A stretch of 64,000 nt of DNA from Rossellomorea marisflavi (lineage in GTDB: Bacteria; Bacillota; Bacilli; Bacillales; Bacillaceae_B): assembly GCA_003667865.1 (NCBI GenBank), contig CP033051.1:4471001-4535000 (forward strand), in the 5' to 3' direction. Shown here in pieces: positions 1 to 9,200 of the stretch. Numbering within the stretch: position 1 is the stretch's first letter; each line of letters starts with the position of its first letter. Position numbers and translations under genes: made by a program. The notes beneath the pieces are model-generated. The model ran no database searches, was not told where the DNA came from, and saw nothing but the letters and a program-made list of their open reading frames with translations.

Positions 1-18
1 AAGTGGATATTTGCTCAC
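1..18 (-). CDS. 5' end of a gene running off the left edge
   Basis: Only six codons are visible (GTG start, reading MSKYPL). An AGGAGG ribosome site at 27-32 lies 8 nt upstream of the GTG, so the start is credible. It follows the PRC-barrel gene on the same strand after 17 nt, so it is probably in the same operon. In this context it may be a pilus assembly gene, but the sequence here is too short to say. Confidence 0.45.
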
Positions 19-35
19 CTTGGCATCCTCCTTTT

Positions 36-782
36 TTATTCTTCAACATTCATTGTCAACTCAACGAATACCGCAGGACCTGCTTCTTGAGCAGAAGAAA
101 TGTGAATTCCTTCAAGAAGTGTGCCTTTCGAAATTAAAATGTCACCTTTAGCATTGTAGATATCTTTTGTTACTCTTTTCCCTTTTAGAAGCTCTGCTTG
201 CTTTGAACGGATATCTTCAAAGTCCTTATTTGACGCAGGTGCAGAAACCTCTTCAAGAAGCTCTTCTCCAGCAGTAGCTTGGGTGAAAAGATTTTCAAAA
301 GAATCAGCAAAATAATTGCTTGCATCTTCATTAACAATGATAATATCTTTTCCGAATGTCATCACTTGTTGAGCAGCTAGATAAACCTCTTGCTCTTTAA
401 CTTTTAGAACCATCGCTGCAATGTTACCTGTTTCATCATCAACGATATATTCGGTTACGAGTCCGATTAATTGCCCTTTACGCGTCATTACTTTCGTATC
501 AATAATTCTAATTTTTTTATTTACTAATTGATTTGCAATCGGAATTTCATTTAAATCGATTACAGCATTTTCATTTTCAACCGTTACAGCATATTCACCA
601 ATACCGATTACCTTTTTGAAAGGAATTGCCTTTACACTTACTTGCCAATCTTCGTGCTCAATAGTTAGAAAGTCAACAGATCCTTTTTCCGGATTAATCA
701 CTAGTGATTTCACCATTCCAATTTCACTACCATCCGCAATTGTAATAATTGGTAAGCCTCTCATTTCTGAACTCTTTTTCAT
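36..782 (-). CDS. PRC-barrel domain protein
   Basis: A 248-residue soluble protein with two tandem PRC-barrel-like segments, about residues 1-75 (MRGLPI..GSEIGMVKSLVI) and 85-165 (GQLIGLVTEYIVDDETGNI). PRC-barrels are small beta-barrels found in ribosome-maturation and photosynthetic-reaction-centre proteins and in many membrane-associated Firmicute proteins. I chose the ATG at 782 because AGGTG sits 8 nt upstream; GTG at 791 and ATG at 788 are alternatives. There is no signal peptide. It lies 26 nt downstream of the acidic two-TM protein and just ahead of the gene leaving the window, so the three are likely co-transcribed. A pilus-associated role is inferred from position only. Confidence 0.75.
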   Translation of the reverse strand: MKKSSEMRGLPIITIADGSEIGMVKSLVINPEKGSVDFLTIEHEDWQVSVKAIPFKKVIGIGEYAVTVENENAVIDLNEIPIANQLVNKKIRIIDTKVMTRKGQLIGLVTEYIVDDETGNIAAMVLKVKEQEVYLAAQQVMTFGKDIIIVNEDASNYFADSFENLFTQATAGEELLEEVSAPASNKDFEDIRSKQAELLKGKRVTKDIYNAKGDILISKGTLLEGIHISSAQEAGPAVFVELTMNVEE

Positions 783-808
783 TATCATCACACCTATTCT
801 ATTTGTAT

Positions 809-2329
809 TTAGTCATGTAACTGCTGGATAATGTTTCTCCACGCATATTCTTTATATAGTTCTAACTCAAGTTGTAATACAGGATACGAAATGAATTTCA
901 ATTCTAATTCTTCAACTAAGCCTTTTAAATCTTCTAGCTTTTCACTGCTAACATAATGCTCTAATAGCATCTTTGCAAATGTATAATAGTCACGGTCTGG
1001 AAGGCTAGGCTGTAGGTATTGTTTAATGATATTTTCATAGTTATGAGGACTTGTGTTCATTCTTAATGCTTCTAGCTCTTGCACCATCGTATGGATCAAT
1101 TGCTGCTGAACAGGTGATGCTATTCGTTCTTCTTGTTCTACCGGTGTGTCTGGTTGGTTAGAGTGGTTATTGCCCTCAAATAACTCCTCTTCGTCTAGAT
1201 CTTCTATAAAATGGTTATTGTTATTTACAGATTCATTCATTACTTCTTCATCTTCATATTCTTTTTCAACTTCTGCGATTTCATCCAAATTTTCTGCCGG
1301 TGTTTCTGAAAGATGTTCTTCTTGATTCTCACTCGTAGGGTCATTGTCTTCAAGAAGTACTGGTTGGTCTTGAAGTATATCTGCAAATAGGACTTCTAAT
1401 TCTTCTTCCTCTTGAAGTGAAAACTCAATTTCTTCTACATTCACTTCATTCGAATTTTGTGAATCACGGTTCTCAGTTTTTGTAGACATTGGACTCATGT
1501 CTTTTTCTTCCTCCAGTTCCTCAAGAGCAGACTTATAATCCTCTTCTACTACATGTGGAATCTCTTCCTTGTAACTGTCTTCAACCGCTAGATCTCGGTT
1601 TTCTAGCAATTGCTCAAGTTCATCTGCTTCATCATTCTTGTTGTCTTCCTCATGTATAGTTTCAATCTCTTCTAGATGATTACGTTCTTCAAGTTCGTCT
1701 TCATATTGTTCTACTACATTATGAAACTCCGATACATCGTTAACATTTTTAGAAGAATCATTTTTGAATGTACCAATTTCCTCGATTGCTTCTAGCTCAT
1801 CCATTGTAGTCAATTCATGAGTGTTACGTTCAGCTTCTGTCGTTCCATCGGTAGACTCTAAAGGTTGAACGATTTCAATTGTATTGCTTTCATCTATCTC
1901 TTCTAGGCTTGGTTCTATTGGTTCTAGTAGAGAATCTTCTTTTTCTATTGCTGTGTTTATTGCTATGTCCTCTAGCTCCACATTCACTTCTTGCTTCTCT
2001 TCTAGTTCTTTTTCACTAGTAAGATCAGGTTGTTCTACTGTTTCAACAGGTAGTTCTTCTTCCGCAGTGGCTGCTTCATTTGCAGATTGTAGTAGGATTT
2101 TTCCAAAACGTGTTTCCAGAATGTACGAAATGAATACAACTAATAAAATAAGAATTAATGCGATCTGCCATACTGGAAATATTTCACTTGCTAGAATTCC
2201 TAAATACGTAATCACTAAAGCAATTGAAGAAATCATCACCTTAGCTTTGAAGCTCAATCCCATTGGAATAAAGTAAAGAATGGGTAATAAAAAGATAAAA
2301 GCAATTACAGCAAAAATTGACAGTGTCAT
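809..2329 (-). CDS. acidic two-TM membrane protein, function unknown
   Basis: 506 residues, not recognised. The N-terminus has two or three hydrophobic helices (about 1-25, 32-50 and 54-72). A long acidic, low-complexity middle (about 85-395), dominated by Glu, Asp, Asn and Ser with many EEL/LEE runs, is probably disordered. A compact C-terminal segment (about 405-506) is helical and conserved-looking (QQQLIHTMVQELEAL..DRDYYTFAKMLLEHY). GGAGTGAGG precedes the ATG. It is divergent from the prepilin operon across a 118-bp gap and upstream of the PRC-barrel gene. A membrane anchor that displays a cytoplasmic helical domain on an acidic stalk is one reading; there is no catalytic motif. Confidence 0.7.
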   Translation of the reverse strand: MTLSIFAVIAFIFLLPILYFIPMGLSFKAKVMISSIALVITYLGILASEIFPVWQIALILILLVVFISYILETRFGKILLQSANEAATAEEELPVETVEQPDLTSEKELEEKQEVNVELEDIAINTAIEKEDSLLEPIEPSLEEIDESNTIEIVQPLESTDGTTEAERNTHELTTMDELEAIEEIGTFKNDSSKNVNDVSEFHNVVEQYEDELEERNHLEEIETIHEEDNKNDEADELEQLLENRDLAVEDSYKEEIPHVVEEDYKSALEELEEEKDMSPMSTKTENRDSQNSNEVNVEEIEFSLQEEEELEVLFADILQDQPVLLEDNDPTSENQEEHLSETPAENLDEIAEVEKEYEDEEVMNESVNNNNHFIEDLDEEELFEGNNHSNQPDTPVEQEERIASPVQQQLIHTMVQELEALRMNTSPHNYENIIKQYLQPSLPDRDYYTFAKMLLEHYVSSEKLEDLKGLVEELELKFISYPVLQLELELYKEYAWRNIIQQLHD

Positions 2330-2447
2330 TTCCTCACTCCTAACAGCCCAACAATCGACACATTCGAGAAATTTTTACTGATTTAAACAATTTTCGACTC
2401 TATGATATTGTATAATAAAGTTAGTCAAATTGAAAGAAGGGTATGAC

Positions 2448-2960
2448 ATGAGACGTAGTAAAATTGTGGGAGAAAAGGGACTTTCTTTACTCGAAGTTCT
2501 AGTTTCTATTACTCTTTTAAATATTATCCTTATATCTTTGTTATCATTCTTTACACAATCTTATCAATATACGATTGGAAATCAGAATCAAACGGTTGGA
2601 ATAAATGTCGCACGTAATGTCCTTTATTATATGGAGCAACAGGATTTCGATAAAATTTATAATCAGTATATTTCAGGTATAAATACCGGGACAAAGGTCC
2701 CACTAACGATAGACAACTGTGATGATTCTCCATTTGTTGATCTAAATAACTCATCTCGCTGCAAGGAATTTTTCTCTTCTACGATTAACAACTATCAATA
2801 TTCAGCAGCAGTTGCTCTTGAAAAATATTCGAATGATGATCAATCAAGTGCTGACAATGCAGTATTGGAAAAAACAATGATTCCAGTAGAAGTGACTGTT
2901 ACATGGGGAAATAATAATCAATTCAATACAACAGTCAGGGGGTTTATAAAAAATGAATAA
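2448..2960 (+). CDS. type IV prepilin-like protein 1
   Basis: A 170-residue minor pilin or pseudopilin. The N-terminus has the prepilin peptidase signature: a short basic leader ending EKG, cleavage before LSLLEV, then Glu at mature position 5 and a hydrophobic helix of about 20 residues (LVSITLLNIILISLLSFF). The rest is a globular domain with two Cys. I chose ATG 2448 because AGAAGGG lies 6 nt upstream and the leader has the usual length; an in-frame TTG at 2430 would add six residues. It is the first of three plus-strand genes whose neighbours read minus. A TATAAT hexamer at 2411-2416 is a possible -10, but no good -35 was seen. Confidence 0.85.
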   Translation: MRRSKIVGEKGLSLLEVLVSITLLNIILISLLSFFTQSYQYTIGNQNQTVGINVARNVLYYMEQQDFDKIYNQYISGINTGTKVPLTIDNCDDSPFVDLNNSSRCKEFFSSTINNYQYSAAVALEKYSNDDQSSADNAVLEKTMIPVEVTVTWGNNNQFNTTVRGFIKNE

Positions 2961-3528
2961 ACCCTATAAACAAAACGAACAAGGGCTTACATTGGTTGAA
3001 CTACTAGTAACGCTTACGATTTCAATGATTTTTGCTTCTACAATTTATGGTGTATTTATCTCTGGAATTAATTTGTATCAACAAACATCTACGATTGGAA
3101 ATATTCGAGATGAAGCAGATTATATTGTTACATCCATTATGAATGAATTTTATAACGAAGAACCGGATTATGTAGAAGCATTTCAGGATGGATCTACTGT
3201 TGGTGTCAAGTTGATTAGAAATCCTGACAAAAAAGTAGATCGTTATATTGTTGAAGAATCTGATGATCCACCGACAGAAGTCATTATTTCAATTGTTAAT
3301 GATACGTTTACCATAGAAAATACATCTAAGAATGAAATCACTACTTTAAATACTAATGCTTTGCAGTTAGGAGATAATAGTTACATTACAATTGATTGTC
3401 CTAATAGAACGACAAATGGAACAGGACGTTGCTATCAGGGGTTAGTCGAGATTAAAATTGAAGCAATTCCGACAAGACAAACTGATGATGTTGATCCAAT
3501 TCTTTTAAATAGTAGCTTCGGTTTCTAA
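2953..3528 (+). CDS. type IV prepilin-like protein 2
   Basis: 191 residues. The leader MNKPYKQNEQG is followed by cleavage before LTLVEL, Glu at mature position 5 and a hydrophobic helix (LLVTLTISMIFASTIYGVFI), which is a standard class-A pilin start. The globular part has a Cys pair near the C-terminus (DCPNR..GRCYQG), likely a disulfide loop. The start overlaps the previous gene by 8 nt, so translation is probably coupled. It resembles PilW/GspJ-type minor pilins in organisation; exact family assignment would need profile searches. Confidence 0.85.
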   Translation: MNKPYKQNEQGLTLVELLVTLTISMIFASTIYGVFISGINLYQQTSTIGNIRDEADYIVTSIMNEFYNEEPDYVEAFQDGSTVGVKLIRNPDKKVDRYIVEESDDPPTEVIISIVNDTFTIENTSKNEITTLNTNALQLGDNSYITIDCPNRTTNGTGRCYQGLVEIKIEAIPTRQTDDVDPILLNSSFGF

Positions 3529-3546
3529 TGAAGGAGGTGACTGGTA

Positions 3547-5178
3547 TTGATACTTAAAAATGAAAAAGGATATACATTATTAACAACCATGCTCGTTTTC
3601 ATTATTTTTATGGTTCTTGGTGTTAGTATACTAGCCATGAGTATTGGCGGAGCTAAAAGAACAAGCATGCTCGAATCTAATGTTGTTACAGACTTAGATG
3701 CAATGAAAGCAATAGATGAAGGGGTCACGTTACTAAAGTACGAACTCCAAAAAGATGAGTTTACGAATATATCTCTAGATGAATATAATTCAAAATTGGA
3801 GCTTCTATTACAAAATATCCAATGCTCTCAAGTCGATAAAACCCCAACATGCTTTACTATTAAGAATATAACCCCAGACGATATTGAGCAGGATCAATAC
3901 TATACCAGAGTTTTTGACGTTTCTGCAGTAGGATCCAATGGTCAAGCATATAGACAAAAAGTCTTCGTGACCTCAATGCCTAGTTTTCTGAAATATGCCG
4001 CAGGTTCACGTGGAGAGCTTACAATTAATGGTAGTGGCTATTTTGAAGGCGATTTGTATGCTAATGGTGGAATAAATATGGCGAATGACGCCTTGTACAT
4101 TTATAACGGAAATAAGCAAATCGTCAATACCGTGTTCCCTACTATAAAGGCGGGTGGCGAGCTTATCTTAAACGGGAATGCATCCACGTGTGAAAATAGT
4201 ATTAACAATGCCACTCGTTGTTATAATCAGGATCACGAAAGACTCTCAACAAACTGGAGTCAGGTCGACTACGCTATGATCCCAAATATCTTTACAGCGT
4301 CTGGACCAACAGTTGTAAGTAACCAAGATTATATTTCCGTTGAAGTAAAAAACACAGCTGTTGATAAGTTCCTGTCACTTGAAAGTGGACTAACAGAAAA
4401 TACGATAAAAAAAATGATGGATCAGAATAGCTTACTAAGTTTGCTATCTCAAGATGAGGTTAAAGATTTAGTAACAGATCAATTTGAGGTTCATATGGGA
4501 AATACGATGACAAACCCTGATCCAGAAAAGAGTCACCTTTATTTAGGCAACACACTGGTAAAAGGTACTTCTATAAATGTTAATAAGGACGATTGGATCA
4601 TTGTTAACGGTGATCTAACCATTGAAAACCCAGGAAATGAAAGATTAGAATTTAACGGTAACCTAATCGTTACAGGCAATGTAACGATCAGAGGAGACAT
4701 CTACTTTGATTCTGTTATGTATATCATTGGTAACACAAGAATTAATGATGCAAATATTAATGATATCGGAACATCAAATGATGACCAATACAAAGATAAA
4801 GAGCTTATTCTAATGACAGAAGGAAGATTAGAACTAGCTCGATTTAATAAGTTTCAGGATGTTGATAAAGGGACAAAACTGAAGGCATACTTATACACAG
4901 AACAGGATGCTGTAGTGTATGCAGTAGGTTCATATGTTTATATTGAAGGGGGAATTTTCTCTAATGGCTCCCTAACCTTAAATGGTTTTCGGGGAGATGC
5001 TGCACCCAATGCGGGTGATTCTGATTTAAAATTCACTCCACCTAATGATCAAAACCAATATACGAAGTCCAGGCTTACCATTGTGAACAATCCAAAGTTA
5101 TTTCTTGATCAACAGGCAGCACTACCTCGTGTTGATAAATTAAATGTTATTATTGATAATATAGAAAAAGCAGACTAG
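3547..5178 (+). CDS. prepilin-like protein 3 with beta-helix-like passenger
   Basis: 543 residues, far longer than an ordinary minor pilin. The start is TTG with an unusually perfect ribosome site (aaggaggtga, 3531-3540). The leader MILKNEKG precedes YTLLTTML and a hydrophobic helix. Mature position 5 is not Glu, as in some PilX/GspK-like minor pilins. From about residue 150 there are repeated short strands rich in Gly and Asn (GRGELTINGSGYFEGDLYANGG; later VNGDLTIENPGN, FNGNLIVTGNVTIRGDIYF, YIEGGIFSNGSLTLNG). These look like the right-handed beta-helix of bactofilin or polymer-forming proteins. It is the last gene of the operon, and its stop codon lies in a terminator stem. Confidence 0.8.
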   Translation: MILKNEKGYTLLTTMLVFIIFMVLGVSILAMSIGGAKRTSMLESNVVTDLDAMKAIDEGVTLLKYELQKDEFTNISLDEYNSKLELLLQNIQCSQVDKTPTCFTIKNITPDDIEQDQYYTRVFDVSAVGSNGQAYRQKVFVTSMPSFLKYAAGSRGELTINGSGYFEGDLYANGGINMANDALYIYNGNKQIVNTVFPTIKAGGELILNGNASTCENSINNATRCYNQDHERLSTNWSQVDYAMIPNIFTASGPTVVSNQDYISVEVKNTAVDKFLSLESGLTENTIKKMMDQNSLLSLLSQDEVKDLVTDQFEVHMGNTMTNPDPEKSHLYLGNTLVKGTSINVNKDDWIIVNGDLTIENPGNERLEFNGNLIVTGNVTIRGDIYFDSVMYIIGNTRINDANINDIGTSNDDQYKDKELILMTEGRLELARFNKFQDVDKGTKLKAYLYTEQDAVVYAVGSYVYIEGGIFSNGSLTLNGFRGDAAPNAGDSDLKFTPPNDQNQYTKSRLTIVNNPKLFLDQQAALPRVDKLNVIIDNIEKAD

Positions 5179-5201
5179 CTATACGCTAGGCTGCTTTTTT
5201 T
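5170..5201. terminator. bidirectional Rho-independent terminator
   Basis: Stem GCAGACTAGC / GCTAGGCTGC (one mismatch), loop TATAC, T7 on the plus side and an A-run on the other. It separates the convergent prepilin operon and ankyrin gene. Confidence 0.85.
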
Positions 5202-6123
5202 ATCGTAATTGTTCAATTACTTCTTTATGGTCCCACTCGTTCGCATAATCGAGTGCTGTCATATCCTGTTCACTTACAATGGTTGGATCAGCTCCATTAG
5301 CAAGGAGGACTTTTACTGTGTTCGCATAACCGTACTCACTTGCATACATTAGCGCCGTTTTACCAAGTTTGTTTTGGTGATTAATGTTATCATATTTTAC
5401 AAGCATTGAAACAATTTCATCATGTCCTACTTTAGATGCTTCTATTAAAGGCGTATCTTCTTCTAGATTGAGGATGTTCCCATCATAATGTTCTTCAATT
5501 AGATTTTTAAAGGACACTAGATTGGACGTAGCAATGATATGAAAGCTAGTGTTTCCTAGTATATCTTTTTCCTCAAGTGAAACACCCTTCTCAATAAGCC
5601 ACTGCGCAATCTCAACATTATCATTTATCACGGCAACCTGTAAGGCATTCTGTTCCTGTTCATTTTTCTCTTTTAAGAGATTTTTGTCTATCGACACCAA
5701 TTTTGAAAGAAGCTCGATATATATGCTCTCATTTGCAGCAGTCTCACTTAATTGCCCATTTAACACATTGGATATTACTAGATGAAGATATGGAACGCCT
5801 TGAAATTTCTCCTCAATACCGGCTCCTTTATCTAGTAGATATAATGCTATTTCAGGCTCTTTATAAATAATAGCCGTTGTTAACGGAGAGAGTCCTTCTT
5901 CGTTTATCGCATTTAGAGAGCTGTTATCCTTCTCAACTAGTTCTTGAACTTTACCTATATCACCATTTTTTATAAAATCAATTATTTCATTAGATGGTGT
6001 TTCTGCTGTAGACGTATTTTGCTTGTCATTATAAAGGGTCGTAACAACATATAAAATGATTCCAAAGAAGACTATTGAACCAACGAATAGAAAAAGAACA
6101 CGTGATTTAGGATTTAGTTTCAT
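5200..6123 (-). CDS. membrane-anchored ankyrin-repeat protein
   Basis: 307 residues. One N-terminal hydrophobic segment (VLFLFVGSIVFFGIILYVV) is probably a signal anchor with the rest outside the membrane. It is followed by about six to seven ankyrin repeats (recognisable GLSPLTTAIIYKEPEIALYLLDKG, NALQVAVINDNVEIAQWLIEKG and KTALMYASEYGYANTVKVLLANGAD). Ankyrin repeats bind proteins; there is no enzymatic domain. I chose ATG 6123 because AAAAGGTG is 6 nt upstream; GTG 6132 is an alternative. It is monocistronic between two hairpins. Its position between pilin and DUF5057 genes suggests a cell-surface partner, but that is inference. Confidence 0.8.
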   Translation of the reverse strand: MKLNPKSRVLFLFVGSIVFFGIILYVVTTLYNDKQNTSTAETPSNEIIDFIKNGDIGKVQELVEKDNSSLNAINEEGLSPLTTAIIYKEPEIALYLLDKGAGIEEKFQGVPYLHLVISNVLNGQLSETAANESIYIELLSKLVSIDKNLLKEKNEQEQNALQVAVINDNVEIAQWLIEKGVSLEEKDILGNTSFHIIATSNLVSFKNLIEEHYDGNILNLEEDTPLIEASKVGHDEIVSMLVKYDNINHQNKLGKTALMYASEYGYANTVKVLLANGADPTIVSEQDMTALDYANEWDHKEVIEQLR

Positions 6124-6186
6124 AATGAACACCTTTTCCTTACATTATGACTTGTACATAGTTTAGATTATCCAAAATAATGAAAG

Positions 6187-6260
6187 AATAGGGTCAGTCT
6201 TTTCACAATCACCTTTTGACACTAGCTTAAAAGGATTGCTGATTGACAGACCCTATTTTT
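6187..6260. terminator. nested hairpin between DUF5057-like and ankyrin genes
   Basis: Outer arms AATAGGGTCAGTC (6187-6199) and GACAGACCCTATT (6245-6257) pair with one mismatch. The 45-nt interior holds a second stem (AATCACCTTTT / AAAAGGATT). T-rich tails exist on both sides. It is probably the terminator of the large minus-strand gene at 6277. Confidence 0.65.
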
Positions 6261-6276
6261 CTAACCTTAAAAGAGA

Positions 6277-9200
6277 TTAATAAACATCGCTTTCTCGGTC
6301 ACCATTTTGAGAATCTTGTTTTACTACTCGAACCTTAATTGTATCAATGATGTCGACTTTATTCCGGTTTTCATCCAAACCGGTAACCGTAACCCTAACT
6401 GTGGCTTCGCCTAATAACACACCTTCTACGACACCACTTGTTGATAAGTTAATATAGGCCTCATCTTCTGCTTCTTCTATGCTAAATGCCATTGTCACAT
6501 CTGAAGCATCTGCAGGAGTATATTTAACTAAAGTAGAAAGATCATACTGATCTCCTTTTTCAATATCTATGACATCTTCAGTGAAGTAGGCATCAGCCAA
6601 CGGTGTTGTTACATAGACTGTGACCGTCTGATAAACCGTGCTATTCTCTGCACTTACTTTAATTGTTGTTTGACCAGATCGCACTGCTCTTATTTCACCC
6701 GGCTTAACAACTTCTACAATCGTTGAATCAGCAGATTCCCAAATTAGCTTTTGATCCTTTGCAGCTTCGGGAAGTATTGTAATGTTAAAATCTTTATAAA
6801 TTTCATTTTTCATTAAATATACTTCTGAAGGTGAGATTGTGATTGACTCGATATCTTTACTAATGACTTTAACAACAGCTTCTGCAATCACCTTAGTACC
6901 ATCACTTTTAATTCCAACAGCAGTAAGCTTTGTTTCCCCTGCTTTTTTTCCATGAATAGTCTTTCCATTATTGACAGTTGCTATATCAGGATTATTGATA
7001 GTAAATTCAATACTACTTGTTGCATCAGTAGGTGTAACCGTTATAGGAATCGTTGCTTCTTCTCCGACATAGACCTCTATATTCTCAAGTTGAATTGCTT
7101 CAATTGGAACACGGACAGTTACCTTAGACTTTTTAATAATTTCAGTACCAAAGGCATCTTTTACCTTTACAGTTAATATGGCTGTTCCTGATTTCACAGC
7201 TTGGATTACGCCATCCTCACTAACTTTAATAATGCTGTTATCACTGTCTTCTGACCAAATAATCTCTTGAACAGCAGCATCTTCTGGATGGATGACAAAA
7301 TCACCACTTGCCTCTAAGTTTCGTGTTAAGCCACGATCTATAATGATTGTATCTGATAAATCCACACTTTTAATTGGCCGTTGTGCGGCAATTGTTATAG
7401 TGTTAAAAGAACTTTCAAAGGATTGATCATAAAAATCGCTATATGAAACTGCGCTATTGGTAAGGATGTGTGTGCCACTTTCCATCGCTTTTACCTTTAT
7501 GGAAAAAGCTTCTTCATCAGCAGTATATATTTCTCCATTTTTTTTGTAGGTTACGGTGATTGGAGTACCCGTAATAGTATATCCTTCTTTCAGTGAACCA
7601 CTAGCGGTTAGACCCTCTGGTAGTTCGACGATTTCCACATTCGGCGGTAACGTTTCACTAAATTCCATATTTTCAATTACTAATTCATTTTCAAAACGCT
7701 CTGACTTTATAGGATCGAAGTCTTTTGGCTTTATATCATATTTAATTTCAATGACTTCTTCTTCGACTTTATATAGGTCTTTTGCTGGAACTAATGAACG
7801 AGATACCTCTAATAGATTTTCATTTTCATAGACATAAACCGTTAGCTCTTTTATGATTTCTGCTCCTGATTTATCTCTTGCAACTATTTTTATATCGACC
7901 TCACCAGACTTTGCAATTCCGTGGTCAAGCATTGCATTAATCGTCTTACCATTTCGAACATTATTCTCTTGATATGCCAGTTTTCCGTTCACATAAACCT
8001 CAGTATCAAGAAGTTGGTCTTGTAAATCAAAATCTTCTAACGTATATGCTAGCGCAATCTTTTGATTTGACGGAATCTCTGCGTTGTTCGCAGGAGATAA
8101 TACCGTTAAAACCGGAGCATGGTTTGAGCCTAAGAAAGCTCGATACATAGTATTAACAAATAGTTTTTGCTCCTCAATTGGAAAATGTGAATTTGTATGA
8201 CCAGTACCTGAATACGTTACACTACCTTTTGAGTAAGTATAGTAATGATTCCAGCTATCATATTCATCACGATTACTACCAATAATGTTGTACCAAGGAA
8301 TCACATTCTCATCTTCAAGATTCAACGTATAGTATTGGTTATGTGTTGAAGCAATTTGAACGTTGTCATCCAATAGGTAAGGATAACGTGTCATCATTCC
8401 ATCGTTAACCTTTTTGGTTGATGTCGATCTATTTGGAGCATTTAACCCTAGGTTTGTTTGTGGTGCTTGTTGTCCAGTAGCGTCCATAAAGTTATTAACC
8501 CAAACGTTGTTCGAACCGTATATCGTATCATGTGTAAACATAATACTTTGTTCTGATTTTAAGTATTCTTGTAATGAACGAACAGAATTTGCATTTAATG
8601 TTGCATTATTGTAAACATCAGCAAATCCAAATATAACCATATCGTAAGACCCATTAATTGATTCATGAGAGTACTTTTTATTATCATTACTTAAATCTCT
8701 TTTACTCTTATTGAACGTATCAAAATAAGTAGGGATCACATCAATTTTGTACATTCCTGAATCAGATAAAAAGCTTTGGGTCATTCTTTGACTATTCGTT
8801 AAGGAGCTATCCACACCATTTTTCATTACTTGCAGCACTTTAATATCTATTTGGCGGTCTTGAAATAAGAAAGTACCCTTTTTAAAATCTGTTAGTGTGT
8901 ATCCACCTTGCTTTACTTCAAGTAATTCAACCTTCCAATTTCGAATACCTGAAAATCCCAGTGGAAGCTTGTAGCTTATAGTTGGAGATGATGAATCCAC
9001 ATTCTGTTCTTTCACAACTTCACTACTATCAAATTGATCATCAAAATTCATATCAATATATAAACGCAATTTTAGATTTTGCTTTTGGACATCTGTAGGA
9101 TATAAAATATTCAATTTATAATTTATCGTTTCATTACGTTTGTATTTGTGCCCAGTTCCTAAATCCTTTGGTGAAGTCACAAGCTCAAAAGTAGGCTTAG

